50,857 nucleotides of DNA from Burkholderiales bacterium (GCA_031260355.1 JAIRJZ010000050.1:1-50857); one strand, 5' to 3'; shown: positions 11,800-20,421, counted from the first letter of the stretch. A program made the numbers and translations. The notes: generated from the letters alone by a model not told the origin.

Positions 11800-11810
11800 A
11801 CAGGTTAAAG

Positions 11811-13784
11811 ATGAAGTATCCAGAGCGTTTTGACGTTATTGTGGTTGGCGGCGGACACGCCGGCACAGAAGCGGCAATGGCAGCGGCACGGATGGGTGTA
11901 AAAACGCTTTTACTGACGCATAACCTTGAAACGTTGGGGCAATTGTCATGCAATCCGTCGATTGGCGGTATTGGTAAAGGGCATTTGGTTAAGGAGGTTG
12001 ATGCGCTCGATGGTGCGATGGCGTTGGCAACGGACGAAGCGGGAATCCAGTTTCGGTTGTTGAACGCCAGTAAAGGGCCGGCGGTTCGCGCGACCCGGGC
12101 GCAAATAGATCGCGTCCTGTACCGCGTCGCTATTCGTGACAAGCTGGAAAACCAGCCGAATTTATTGCTTTTCGCGCAAGAAGTGGACGATTTGATCGTC
12201 AAAAACGGTGAAGTAGGTGGTGTAGTAACGCAAGTCGGTGTAGTTTTTGAAGCAGACGCGGTAATACTGACGACAGGCACTTTTCTTGCCGGGCTGGCGC
12301 ATGTTGGCCTTTCTCACTACGAAGCAGGCCGAGCCGGAGATCCCGCGTCCAAGCGGCTGGCTGAACAATTGCGGGCGTTGGCGTTGCCGATAGGACGGCT
12401 CAAAACCGGAACACCGGCGAGGCTCGACGCCCGGACGATCGATTTTTCGATCCTTAAAGAACAACCGGGCGACACGCCGCCGCCGGTTTTTTCGTTTCTT
12501 GGAAATCGGAAAATGCACCCCCCGCAACGGCCGTGCTGGATTACCTACACCAACGCGCGAACCCATGAGATCATTCGCGGCGGTCTCGACCGCTCGCCGC
12601 TTTATTCGGGCGTGATTACCAGCACCGGGCCGCGCTATTGCCCGTCGATCGAGGATAAAGTCGTGCGGTTTTCCCATCGGGAGGCGCACCAGATTTTTCT
12701 TGAGCCGGAGGGGCTGCACACACACGAGATTTATCCGAACGGTATCTCGACCTCGTTGCCGTTCGACATTCAACTGGCGCTGGTGCGCTCCATCAGGGGA
12801 TGCGAACACGCTCATATCCTGCGGCCCGGCTACGCCATCGAATACGACTACGTCGATCCGCAGGCGTTGAAAAGCTCGCTGGAACTCAAAACGCTGCCGG
12901 GGCTTTTCCTGGCCGGACAGATCAATGGAACGACCGGCTACGAGGAAGCGGCAGCGTTGGGGCTTCTGGCGGGAATCAACGCCGTTCGCAAAGTGCGCGG
13001 CGAAGAAAGCTGGTGCCCGTCGCGCGACGAGGGTTACTTGGGCGTTATGGTTGATGATCTGATCACCCGCGGCGTCACCGAACCGTACCGGATGTTCACC
13101 TCGCGCGCCGAATACCGACTGCAACTGCGTGAAGACAATGCCGATATGCGGCTGACCGAACAAGGGCGGAGGCTCGGCGTCGTCGGTGACGCGCGCTGGG
13201 AGGCATTCAGCCGCAAGCGCGACGCGGTGGCGGCGGAGCTGGAACGTCTCAAATCGACCTGGGTCAACCCCAAGACCTCAGCCCGTCTCAATACGGAAAA
13301 TCTCTTTGGACAGGCGTTGGAAAAAGAGTATGCGCTCGCTGACCTGTTGCGGCGACCGGGTGTGACCCACGCGGCGCTCACAGCATGGTTGGCCGCGTTA
13401 CCGGCGGGTGACGAGCAAGCGGGCGGCAAGCAGGCGGGCGACAAAAAAGCTCGTGACGAAAAGGAGGATGACGAACAAGCCGGTAGCGAACAGGTAAAAG
13501 CGGAGCCGATCGCCACCGAAGTTGCCGAGCAGGTCGAAATCAGCCTCAAGTACGAGGGGTATATCGCGCGGCAGCAGGATGAAATCCGCCGTGCCAAAGC
13601 GCAGGAAGACGCCCGCCTTCCCGCCGATCTTGACTACCGCGATGTGCGGGGGCTGTCGAGCGAAGTCTGCCAGAAACTCAATGCCCACAAACCGGAAACC
13701 GTCGGCCAGGCGTCGCGCATTTCCGGGGTGACGCCGGCAGCCATTTCGTTGTTGCTGGTGCACTTGAAGCGGTTGCGGGGGTGA
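11811..13784 (+). CDS. mnmG: tRNA uridine-5-carboxymethylaminomethyl modification enzyme MnmG
   Basis: MnmG (GidA) works with MnmE to make the cmnm5/nm5 modification at wobble uridine 34, using FAD and 5,10-methylene-THF. The FAD-binding Rossmann motif [22 protein letters not shown] opens the protein. [15 protein letters not shown], the long central [19 protein letters not shown] region, and the C-terminal tRNA-binding portion with [13 protein letters not shown] and LSSEVCQKL follow. At 657 residues it is slightly long because of a charged insertion of about 38 residues around residues 532-570. mnmE is not adjacent. The start lies just after a perfect parS site. Confidence 0.97.
   Translation: MKYPERFDVIVVGGGHAGTEAAMAAARMGVKTLLLTHNLETLGQLSCNPSIGGIGKGHLVKEVDALDGAMALATDEAGIQFRLLNASKGPAVRATRAQIDRVLYRVAIRDKLENQPNLLLFAQEVDDLIVKNGEVGGVVTQVGVVFEADAVILTTGTFLAGLAHVGLSHYEAGRAGDPASKRLAEQLRALALPIGRLKTGTPARLDARTIDFSILKEQPGDTPPPVFSFLGNRKMHPPQRPCWITYTNARTHEIIRGGLDRSPLYSGVITSTGPRYCPSIEDKVVRFSHREAHQIFLEPEGLHTHEIYPNGISTSLPFDIQLALVRSIRGCEHAHILRPGYAIEYDYVDPQALKSSLELKTLPGLFLAGQINGTTGYEEAAALGLLAGINAVRKVRGEESWCPSRDEGYLGVMVDDLITRGVTEPYRMFTSRAEYRLQLREDNADMRLTEQGRRLGVVGDARWEAFSRKRDAVAAELERLKSTWVNPKTSARLNTENLFGQALEKEYALADLLRRPGVTHAALTAWLAALPAGDEQAGGKQAGDKKARDEKEDDEQAGSEQVKAEPIATEVAEQVEISLKYEGYIARQQDEIRRAKAQEDARLPADLDYRDVRGLSSEVCQKLNAHKPETVGQASRISGVTPAAISLLLVHLKRLRG
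13404..13520 (+). repeat. low-complexity charged insertion in mnmG
   Basis: The segment encodes a run rich in Asp, Glu, Gln, Lys, Ala and Gly, with an imperfect repeated unit of the form [20 protein letters not shown]. It lies between [10 protein letters not shown] and [15 protein letters not shown], where MnmG proteins normally have a short loop. It keeps frame and probably arose by repeat expansion. Confidence 0.7.
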
Positions 13785-13790
13785 GAGGAT

Positions 13791-14957
13791 ATGAATAACC
13801 CTTGGGAAATGCGGCCTTCGTTCGACGATAACGAGCAGGGCACGCGTTCTGAATACCGTTTTATCTATGATCGAAGAGAGACAAAAAGAGGATTTATTAT
13901 CGGCGCGATCTTTTTGTTACTTGTGTTGATCGTTCTGGCGGTCATCCGCCACTTTGGTTTTAAAGCAAACGGGGATGTCTATTTTATTCTTTTTATTTTC
14001 TTTGTTTCGGCGCTGTTATTGTGGAGCTATTCCTTTTACAGACGACAGCTCAGCATCACCCTCGACCGCAAAGGGATGACTTGCGCGGGATTCTGGTTCA
14101 ACCGTATCCCGTCCTATTGTGAGTGGGGCGATTTTTCACAAGTCCGCGCCACAACCGTGACGTGGAAACACAGAGGGGGGAAAACCGAGTACCGGAAGTT
14201 TGTTTTTATACACAGCTCTGGCAAACATTATTTTTTAACTGTTGGAAGCCGCCAAGTTTTCGGGGGCTTCATAAAGACTAGGGGTAGTGCATTGTGGCAT
14301 GTTGGCGTTGGACACTCTTTATCATTGGAAGACGCTGTCAGGCGGTTTGTCGGTTCTATTGAAACCCTTAGCGAAGCAGAAAAAGAAAAAATTCCAACAT
14401 TGGCGATGACGGTCAATCTGGGTAAGGAGGTGAAGTACGTTACTTATACGGCGTTAGGCATGGCGCTAATCGCCTATGCGATGTTGGTTATTGGTCAGCC
14501 GTTGTTATTGGGCGATTCAATCAAAACGCCTCTTTATTGGCTATCAGGGTTGGGTGCAGCGGCGGTGGTTTATCGGTACCTGCGAAGCATCAGAAAAAGA
14601 GCCATTATGCTTGTTCCGGCCCTTCTTTTTGGTGCCGCAGTGGCGTTTCTGCTCCTGCCGATCTCAAGCCGTTTGTCGCTGTGGCTGGGAAAAGAAGAGC
14701 GCATTGTTTTCTCGATAAGCGAAGAAAGCGACAAGGAGCAGCGTTGGACGACCATAACAGACGAGGGGTTGACGTTTTCTGTTCATACGCGTCCTGACAA
14801 TCGGGTTTTCAGCGGCCTTGGAGCCGAAAAGGTAATGACGCTTTACCGGGGGCCGTTGTCGCTGACCGTTCTTCCGCGTAAAGAGTATCACGCACTGTTT
14901 CACAAGCCGCCAAGATACAAGGGCAGGTACGGCGGCAGACGAACAAAGGAAGAGTAG
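13791..14957 (+). CDS. unknown membrane protein between mnmG and rsmG
   Basis: I do not recognise this 388-residue protein. It has two membrane helices near residues 35-57 and 64-86. A soluble beta-rich stretch follows (QLSITLDRKGMTCAGFWFNR onwards, to about residue 170) whose pattern vaguely recalls bacterial PH-like domains. Two or three further helices lie around residues 215-295, then a soluble charged C-terminus. The start follows the mnmG stop by 6 bp with GAGAGGAT as ribosome binding site, so it is co-translated with mnmG. Its base composition is more AT-rich than its neighbours and its codon use looks different, so it was probably inserted into the mnmG-rsmG block by transfer. Confidence 0.75.
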   Translation: MNNPWEMRPSFDDNEQGTRSEYRFIYDRRETKRGFIIGAIFLLLVLIVLAVIRHFGFKANGDVYFILFIFFVSALLLWSYSFYRRQLSITLDRKGMTCAGFWFNRIPSYCEWGDFSQVRATTVTWKHRGGKTEYRKFVFIHSSGKHYFLTVGSRQVFGGFIKTRGSALWHVGVGHSLSLEDAVRRFVGSIETLSEAEKEKIPTLAMTVNLGKEVKYVTYTALGMALIAYAMLVIGQPLLLGDSIKTPLYWLSGLGAAAVVYRYLRSIRKRAIMLVPALLFGAAVAFLLLPISSRLSLWLGKEERIVFSISEESDKEQRWTTITDEGLTFSVHTRPDNRVFSGLGAEKVMTLYRGPLSLTVLPRKEYHALFHKPPRYKGRYGGRRTKEE

Positions 14958-15024
14958 CGAAAGAGGGACTGCGCTCCGCGTCGTTGGGGCGGAAGGGAGC
15001 CCAAGTTGCTCCCTTTTTGTAAAT

Positions 15025-15040
15025 GTAGTAACATAACTAC
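15025..15040. promoter_or_regulatory. putative operator of the toxin-antitoxin operon
   Basis: GTAGTAACATAACTAC is an inverted repeat with 5-bp arms and a 6-bp centre, located 24 bases before the antitoxin start. Phd/YefM-type antitoxins usually autoregulate through such palindromes. The assignment is by position only. Confidence 0.45.
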
Positions 15041-15063
15041 CGCAGACACAGGAGCGCACCATC

Positions 15064-15318
15064 ATGACGATCACCACCCTATCCAGTCGAGAGCTCAATC
15101 AGGATGTGACCAAGGCCAAGAAAGCTGCGAACAACGGGCCGGTGTTCGTTACGGACCGGGGTAAACCGGCGCATGTGCTGTTGAGCATCAAGGAATATCA
15201 ACGACTTGTTGGCAAAAAGCGGAACCTCGTAGAAGCGTTAGCGATGCCGGGTATCGCCGACGTCGAGCTTGAAATCCCATACTCGCAAGAACTTCCCCGA
15301 CCGGCTGATTTTGAATGA
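15064..15318 (+). CDS. Phd/YefM-family antitoxin
   Basis: This 84-residue protein has the N-terminal Phd/YefM DNA-binding fold: TLSSRELNQDVTKAKKAAN, then GPVFVTDRGKPAHVLLSIKEY. The variable C-terminus (EIPYSQELPRPADFE) would be the toxin-neutralising tail. The start has a clear ribosome binding site (CAGGAG) 8-10 bases upstream. The stop overlaps the toxin start by four bases, as is usual for type II modules. The pair is expected to repress its own promoter. Confidence 0.9.
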   Translation: MTITTLSSRELNQDVTKAKKAANNGPVFVTDRGKPAHVLLSIKEYQRLVGKKRNLVEALAMPGIADVELEIPYSQELPRPADFE

Positions 15319-15764
15319 TGTTTTTGCTCGATACAAACGTTGTTTCCGAGCTACGCAAGGCCGGAGATGGCAGGGCGGATGCCAATGTGCTCGCCTGGCT
15401 GTTGGGCAAGGATGCCGAGAGCTTTTATCTTTCCGCCGTGACCATTATGGAGCTTGAGCTGGGCATTCTTCGCGTGGAGAAGCGTGACGCCAGGCAGGGA
15501 TTATTACTGCGGACATGGATGAGCACACGCGTTCTTCCCGAGTTTTCTGAGCGAATCCTGGTCGTTGATTCAACCATCGCCATGCGGTGCGCCAGACTCC
15601 ACGTTCCCAACCCGCGCTCTGAGCGAGATGCGTATATCGCCGCCACGGCGCTTGTGCATGGCATGGCGGTTGTCACTCGCAACGTCGCCGATTTTGCGAT
15701 GGCGGGCATCACGGTCATCAACCCGTGGGAACAACAAATCGATCAAACAGCTGACCCCCGGTGA
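15315..15764 (+). CDS. PIN-domain toxin (VapC/FitB-like)
   Basis: This 149-residue PIN-domain ribonuclease is the toxin of a type II module. The first acidic residue is in MFLLDTNVVSELRK, the second in SAVTIMELELGILR, and the C-terminal acidic residues are in RDAYIAATALVHGMAVVTRN. The spacing fits the VapC/FitB branch. Such toxins cleave tRNA or rRNA when the antitoxin is degraded. The gene overlaps the antitoxin by four bases and ends 12 bp before the preferred rsmG start, wedging the module into the mnmG-rsmG-parAB block. Confidence 0.9.
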   Translation: MMFLLDTNVVSELRKAGDGRADANVLAWLLGKDAESFYLSAVTIMELELGILRVEKRDARQGLLLRTWMSTRVLPEFSERILVVDSTIAMRCARLHVPNPRSERDAYIAATALVHGMAVVTRNVADFAMAGITVINPWEQQIDQTADPR

Positions 15765-15775
15765 AAGAAAGCGTG

Positions 15776-16471
15776 ATGTCCGCCACATTTTCTTCTTCGC
15801 CCCCTTCGTTAGAGGCTTCCCTCGACGCGCTGGGGGTGGCGTTGCCGGAGGGAATCGCCGAAAAGCTGCTCGCGTACCTCGCGCTGCTGCAAAAATGGAA
15901 CCGTACCTACAACCTGACCGCGATCCGCGACCCCGAGCAGATGTTGACGCACCATGTGCTCGACGCGCTGGCGATTGTTCCGGCGCTCGACCGGGTGCTG
16001 GCGCCGATGTTGGCAAACCAGCCGACGCCGCGGTTGCTTGATGTCGGTTCCGGCGGTGGCATTCCCGGGCTGTTGCTGGCGCTGGCGCGACCGGGCTGGC
16101 GGGTGACGATGGTCGATGCGGTGCAGAAAAAAACAACATTTGTCATGCAGGCGATTGCCGAGTTGCGGGTGCCCAACGCGCAGGCATTGACGGCGCGGGT
16201 CGAATCATTGCAAGAAGAAGCGCTGGTTCCGCCGATGCGTTATGATCTGGCCGTTTCTCGCGCTTTTTCCGATCTCGCCGCGTTTGTGGCGGGCAGTCGT
16301 CATCTGTTGGCGCCGCACGGTGTCTGGGCGGCGATGAAAGGAGCGGTGCCGGAAACGGAGATCGCGGCGTTGCCCGCAGACATCGTCGTCCGCGCGGTCG
16401 AGGCGCTGGCCGTGCCCGGCCTCGATGCCCGGCGTCATTTGATTTTGCTGGAGTTCGCGCATGGCTTATGA
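15776..16471 (+). CDS. rsmG: 16S rRNA (guanine527-N7)-methyltransferase
   Basis: RsmG (GidB) methylates N7 of G527 in 16S rRNA using S-adenosylmethionine. The protein has LQKWNRTYNLTAIRD near the N-terminus, the SAM-binding LLDVGSGGGIPGLLLAL, then VTMVDAVQKK and YDLAVSRAFSDLAAF. These are family hallmarks and the length is normal. A GTG at 15761 is in frame, but ATG at 15776 preceded by GAAAGAAAG gives a more natural start that does not overlap the toxin gene. It overlaps parA by 11 bp. Confidence 0.95.
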   Translation: MSATFSSSPPSLEASLDALGVALPEGIAEKLLAYLALLQKWNRTYNLTAIRDPEQMLTHHVLDALAIVPALDRVLAPMLANQPTPRLLDVGSGGGIPGLLLALARPGWRVTMVDAVQKKTTFVMQAIAELRVPNAQALTARVESLQEEALVPPMRYDLAVSRAFSDLAAFVAGSRHLLAPHGVWAAMKGAVPETEIAALPADIVVRAVEALAVPGLDARRHLILLEFAHGL

Positions 16472-17327
16472 GTTTCCCCGCATCATCGCAATCGCCAACC
16501 AGAAAGGCGGCGTCGGTAAAACCACGACGGCGGTGAATCTCGCGGCCAGTCTGCACGCGATGAAACAACGGGTGCTGCTGATCGATCTCGACCCGCAGGG
16601 CAACGCCACGACCGGCGCCGGACTCGACAAGCGGCAGTTGACGGAGACGGTGTATCAGGTGCTGCTCGGCGAAAAACGCATCGTCGATGTCAGAGCGGTT
16701 TCGCCGACCGGTGGCTTCGATGTCGTCCCCGCCAACCGCGAACTGGCCGGTGCCGAGGTTGAACTGGTGGACTTGCCCGACCGCGAAACGCGGCTGAAGG
16801 GGGCGCTGACCGAAGCGCTGTCGCAAATGAAAGCGGCGATTTCGGAGGTTGCCGAAGAATACGATTTTGTGTTGCTCGATTGTCCGCCGTCGTTGTCGCT
16901 GCTGACGCTGAACGGGTTGTGCGCCGCCGACTCGGTGCTGATCCCGATGCAGTGCGAGTACTACGCGCTGGAGGGCTTGTCCGATCTCATTCAGACGCTG
17001 AAAAAAGTGCGCGCCCATCTCAACCCGAAGCTGGAAATCGAGGGATTGCTGCGCACCATGTACGACCCGCGCAATACGTTATCGCAGAATGTTGCCGCCG
17101 AGCTGACGCGGCATTTCGGCGACAAACTGTACCGGACGATTGTGCCGCGCAACGTGCGGCTGGCGGAAGCGCCATCGCACGGGGTGCCGGCGATCAAGCT
17201 CGATCCGGCGTCGAAAGGCGCGCAGGCGTATCTGACGCTGGCCGGGGAACTGCTGCGGCGGATCGAAGCGGCGGCGGCGAACCGCTCGGCGACAGAACAA
17301 ACGGAGCGCGTCGGCGCGGCGAGATAA
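16461..17327 (+). CDS. parA: chromosome-partitioning ATPase ParA
   Basis: ParA is a deviant-Walker ATPase that binds DNA nonspecifically and moves ParB-parS complexes during segregation. The deviant Walker A IIAIANQKGGVGKTTTAVN is at the N-terminus, followed by LLIDLDPQGNATTGAG and VLLDCPPSLSLLTLNGL. The 288-residue length fits the short chromosomal Soj type without an N-terminal HTH. It overlaps rsmG and is 33 bp from parB. The targets of ParB, two parS sites, lie about 4.7 kb upstream. Confidence 0.97.
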   Translation: MAYEFPRIIAIANQKGGVGKTTTAVNLAASLHAMKQRVLLIDLDPQGNATTGAGLDKRQLTETVYQVLLGEKRIVDVRAVSPTGGFDVVPANRELAGAEVELVDLPDRETRLKGALTEALSQMKAAISEVAEEYDFVLLDCPPSLSLLTLNGLCAADSVLIPMQCEYYALEGLSDLIQTLKKVRAHLNPKLEIEGLLRTMYDPRNTLSQNVAAELTRHFGDKLYRTIVPRNVRLAEAPSHGVPAIKLDPASKGAQAYLTLAGELLRRIEAAAANRSATEQTERVGAAR

Positions 17328-17360
17328 CGCCGTCAACGATGGCAAGAAGGAACAGGAAAA

Positions 17361-18209
17361 ATGATACGACCCAAAGGACTCGGCCGCGGCCTCGATGCGT
17401 TGCTGTCACCGGTAGACGAAAGCGAAAACGTGACCGCGTCAGAGTTGCAGACGGTAGCCATCACGCGATTGCAGCCGGGCAAATACCAGCCGCGCACACG
17501 GATGGACGAGGCGTCGCTCGAAGAGTTGGCGCAATCGGTTCGTGAGCAGGGGTTGATGCAGCCGATATTGGTGCGCGCCGTCAGCGACAGCCGCTATGAA
17601 ATCATTGCCGGCGAACGGCGCTGGCGCGCCGCGCAACGCGCCGGACTGAAAGAGGTGCCGGTGCTGGTCAAAACGATTCCCGATCAGACCGCGCTGGCCT
17701 GGGCGCTGATCGAAAACATTCAGCGCGAAAACCTGAATCCGCTCGAAGAGGCGCAAGGATTGCAGCGCCTGATCCAAGAGTTTTCATTGACCCATGAAGA
17801 TGCTGCCAAAGCCGTCGGCCGGTCGCGCAGCGCCGTCACCAACTTGTTGCGGCTGCTGCAATTGTCCGAGCCGGTGCAGACATACCTGAACGATGGCGCG
17901 CTGGAAATGGGGCACGCGCGGGCGCTGCTGGGGTTGCCGAACGGGCAGCAGGTGATCGCGGCGTCGCGCATCGTCGAAAAAGGAATGAGTGTGCGCGAGG
18001 CCGAGCGGCTGGTGCATACGATCCAGCACCCGCCGGTCAAGAAAAAAGCGGCGGCGCAGGACGCCGACACCGCCCGGCTTGAAACCGAATTGTCGGAACA
18101 GCTCGGCGCGGAAGTCCGCATCGAAACCGGCAAGAAAGGTTCCGGTAAGCTGATCATCCATTATTCGAACCTCGATACGCTGGACGGGATTCTGGAAAAA
18201 CTGCGGTAA
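17361..18209 (+). CDS. parB: chromosome-partitioning CTPase/DNA-binding protein ParB
   Basis: ParB (Spo0J) binds parS, then spreads along DNA as a CTP-dependent clamp. The start RPKGLGRGLDALLS is typical. The CTP-binding/arginine patch YEIIAGERRWRAAQRAGL is present. The region LIENIQRENLNPLEEAQGLQ leads into the helix-turn-helix (HEDAAKAVGRSRSAVTNLLRL). The C-terminal dimerisation domain ends with IHYSNLDTLDGILEKL. The 282-residue length is normal. The start has a ribosome binding site in AAGGAACAGG. Confidence 0.97.
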   Translation: MIRPKGLGRGLDALLSPVDESENVTASELQTVAITRLQPGKYQPRTRMDEASLEELAQSVREQGLMQPILVRAVSDSRYEIIAGERRWRAAQRAGLKEVPVLVKTIPDQTALAWALIENIQRENLNPLEEAQGLQRLIQEFSLTHEDAAKAVGRSRSAVTNLLRLLQLSEPVQTYLNDGALEMGHARALLGLPNGQQVIAASRIVEKGMSVREAERLVHTIQHPPVKKKAAAQDADTARLETELSEQLGAEVRIETGKKGSGKLIIHYSNLDTLDGILEKLR

Positions 18210-18233
18210 CGAAAGAGCTTGTCAGGAAAAAAC

Positions 18234-18491
18234 ATGAGCGAAATGAAAAATACGGAATCGGTGCACGGCCACGAAGTGATGCAAATGATGATCGCGTCGG
18301 GCAAAACCTGGACGCACGAGAGTCTGGTGGTGGCGATTCATCAGAAATTCGGAACGGGTGCGCGTTTCCACACCTGTTCGTGCGACAACATGACCGCCGC
18401 CGAGCTGATCGATTTTCTCGAGGCGCGCGGCAAGTTCGTGGAGCGCGGCGATGGCTTCACGACCGACGAGGGGCACATCTGCAACCATTGA
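18234..18491 (+). CDS. YecH-family putative metal-binding protein
   Basis: This is a small cytoplasmic protein of about 85 residues with the YecH pattern: SVHGHEVMQMMIASGKTW, FHTCSCDNMTAAELIDFLE and a His/Cys-containing end GHICNH. The Cys and His residues suggest metal binding; the function of the family is not established. The ATG at 18234 is preceded by AGGA at 6-10 bp. An upstream TTG at 18219 is in frame but less likely. It follows parB by 24 bp. Confidence 0.8.
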   Translation: MSEMKNTESVHGHEVMQMMIASGKTWTHESLVVAIHQKFGTGARFHTCSCDNMTAAELIDFLEARGKFVERGDGFTTDEGHICNH

Positions 18492-18721
18492 GCGCCGAAA
18501 AACGTTTCACCGCAAAGAGCACAGGAAAACAAGGAGATCAAAACCCTTGAGGGATTTGAGCTCTGCTCGGTTATTTGTGCTCGTGATTTTCGGCGCCCGT
18601 TTGCTCCGGCAAGTCAAAGCGTAAATAAAGATATATAAATAAGTATCCTTTTCCGTTCTGTGCTATGTTGCTGCCGGTAAGCGCCCTCGGCATTGAGGGG
18701 CCGAACCGCCAGAGAGCAAGA

Positions 18722-19939
18722 ATGACAAAAACGCAGCACGACGCCGAAAACCAACACGAAGTCGGCCAAGGAATCTCCGCCCCCAGCGATAACGGCGACG
18801 ATGACGCGCAAGCGGCGGCAAGACGCGCCAAGAAAACACTGATCCGGCGACCGGGAATGGTGGCGGGACGTATGGCTTGGCGCGACCGGCGCAACGTCAA
18901 GACCTGGCGGTACGCAACGCAACTAGTGTTCGTGTTGCTGAACGTTTTTTTGTGCGTGCAGTTTTATCTCTGGGTACGTTATTACGAAACCGGCGGCGAA
19001 TATGGCAATTTCGCGCTCACGGTGGCGCGACCGCCCGGTGTCGAAGGCTGGTTGCCGATCGCCGGGCTGATGAATCTCAAGTACGCGTTGACGACCTTAG
19101 AGGTTCCGGCGATTCATCCGGCGGCGATGTTTTTGCTGGCGGCGTTCTTGTTGGTCAGCGTGCTGTTCAAAAAAACGTTTTGTTCGTGGCTGTGTCCGGT
19201 TGGCACCTTGTCGGAGATGTTGTGGCAACTGGGCAAGCGGTTTTTCGGGCGTAATTTTCTGCCGCCGCGCTGGCTTGATCTGCCGCTGCGTTCGCTCAAA
19301 TACCTGTTGATGGCGGTCTTTTTGTATGTGACGATGACGATGTCGGCGGCAGCGATCGAGGCGTTCATGTATTCACCGTACGGACTGATTGCCGATGTGA
19401 AGATGCTGAATTTCTTCCGATACATCGGCGGTACGGCGTTGATCACGATCATCGTGTTGACGATCGGCAGCGTGTTCATCCAAAACCTGTGGTGTCGTTA
19501 TCTGTGCCCGTATGGCGCGTTGCTGGGGTTGTTGTCGCTGCTGTCGCCATTCAAAATCCGGCGCGACGCCGAAGCGTGTATTGATTGCGCCAAATGCGCG
19601 AAAGCTTGCCCCGCGCAATTGCCGGTCGATCGGAAAAAGCAGATCCGCTCCGCCGAATGCACGGGCTGCCAGTCGTGCGTGGCGGTGTGTCCGGCGCGAG
19701 ACGCGCTGCAGTTTTCGCTGCGGCCATCCGGAGAAAAAGTGGCCAACGGGGACGCCAGCGGCATCGCCCGTCGCTGGCGTCGGCGGACGTTGTCGGGCGC
19801 GATGTTGACATTGTTGCTGGTCGTGGTGGTGGGCGGCGTGATCGGCGCCGCCAAGCTGTCAGGGCACTGGCAGACGCCGGTGCCGGAAGAGGCGTATCAA
19901 CGGCTGGTACCGCTGGCGCAACAGTTGGCGCATCCGTAG
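18722..19939 (+). CDS. NapH-like polyferredoxin membrane protein
   Basis: This is an inner-membrane electron-transfer protein with about five helices and iron-sulfur sites. Two CxxxCP motifs lie in loops after membrane segments (FCSWLCPVGTLSEML and CRYLCPYGALLGLL). Two classic 4Fe-4S ferredoxin motifs follow: CIDCAKCAKACP and CTGCQSCVAVCP. A final helix (AMLTLLLVVVVGGVIGAAKL) anchors the C-terminus. This resembles NapH, YccM and CcoG, which pass electrons from quinol or the cytoplasm to periplasmic carriers. The charged N-terminus is not conserved, so starts at 18665 or further downstream are possible. A small cytochrome c lies downstream as a plausible partner. Confidence 0.82.
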   Translation: MTKTQHDAENQHEVGQGISAPSDNGDDDAQAAARRAKKTLIRRPGMVAGRMAWRDRRNVKTWRYATQLVFVLLNVFLCVQFYLWVRYYETGGEYGNFALTVARPPGVEGWLPIAGLMNLKYALTTLEVPAIHPAAMFLLAAFLLVSVLFKKTFCSWLCPVGTLSEMLWQLGKRFFGRNFLPPRWLDLPLRSLKYLLMAVFLYVTMTMSAAAIEAFMYSPYGLIADVKMLNFFRYIGGTALITIIVLTIGSVFIQNLWCRYLCPYGALLGLLSLLSPFKIRRDAEACIDCAKCAKACPAQLPVDRKKQIRSAECTGCQSCVAVCPARDALQFSLRPSGEKVANGDASGIARRWRRRTLSGAMLTLLLVVVVGGVIGAAKLSGHWQTPVPEEAYQRLVPLAQQLAHP

Positions 19940-20106
19940 TGCGACGGGTTGAGTCCCTGAAATATGTTCTTTGCGCAGCGGTTTCGGGCTACACTTGACG
20001 AGCGGTAAGCATGGCGCGACAGTCTTTTCCCGCGCCTTGCAACACCCAAGAGGAACCCTTTGCCATGAGGGCAAGCGTTTCTCTCATCTTTTCCCAAGGA
20101 GGACTC

Positions 20107-20421
20107 ATGAAAAAAATGTTATTACTTCTCCCTTTCGCCGCCTTTTTCGCGGGCGGTATCGCTCAAGCGGAAAGCGGTGAAGCCCTGACCCAGAAATACA
20201 GATGCGTCTCTTGTCATAAGGAGAACAAGGCAGGAATGGGGCCTTCTTTCAAGGAGGTAGCAAAAAAATACGCCAAAGATGCTGCCGCGCCGGAGCGGAT
20301 GGCGGAACGGGTCAAGAAAGGAAGCAGGAATGTCTGGGGTCCGGCGCCGATGCCGCCGAATTCGAGCGTGCCCGATGAGGACATCAAAACGTTGATCGAA
20401 TACGTGATGTCGTTCAAATAA
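20107..20421 (+). CDS. small periplasmic c-type cytochrome, copy 1
   Basis: The product is 104 residues with signal peptide MKKMLLLLPFAAFFAGGIAQA, one heme motif CVSCH at residues 33-37 and a candidate Met ligand in APMPPN near residue 82. This is the monoheme class I c551/c552 type, shuttling electrons in the periplasm. A strong ribosome binding site, AAGGAGGACTC, precedes the ATG, which decides this start over an upstream one at 20011. A close paralogue lies at 46892-47206 on the other strand. It follows the NapH-like gene on the same strand. Confidence 0.92.
   Translation: MKKMLLLLPFAAFFAGGIAQAESGEALTQKYRCVSCHKENKAGMGPSFKEVAKKYAKDAAAPERMAERVKKGSRNVWGPAPMPPNSSVPDEDIKTLIEYVMSFK

Larger units (their letters stand above)
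11331..11810. other. AT-rich putative chromosomal origin region (oriC)
   Basis: This 480-bp space separates leftward dnaN-gyrB from rightward mnmG-rsmG-parAB, the classic divergent layout around a bacterial origin. It is clearly AT-rich compared with the flanks. The stretch at about 11641-11697 is almost pure A/T and could be a DNA unwinding element. One good DnaA-box-like 9-mer, TCATCCACA (one mismatch to TTATCCACA), lies at 11491-11499; others are weak. Two parS sites lie on the mnmG side. The assignment rests on composition and context, so a GC-skew plot is needed. Confidence 0.65.

Noticed and set aside
11648-12280. minus-strand open frame across parS and the mnmG start
   Set aside because: The frame is low-complexity and opposite to a strong gene, so it is not coding.
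18492-18664. FNR-type site before the polyferredoxin gene
   Set aside because: TTGC-TCCG-GCAA lacks the TTGAT...ATCAA half-sites, so I do not claim it.
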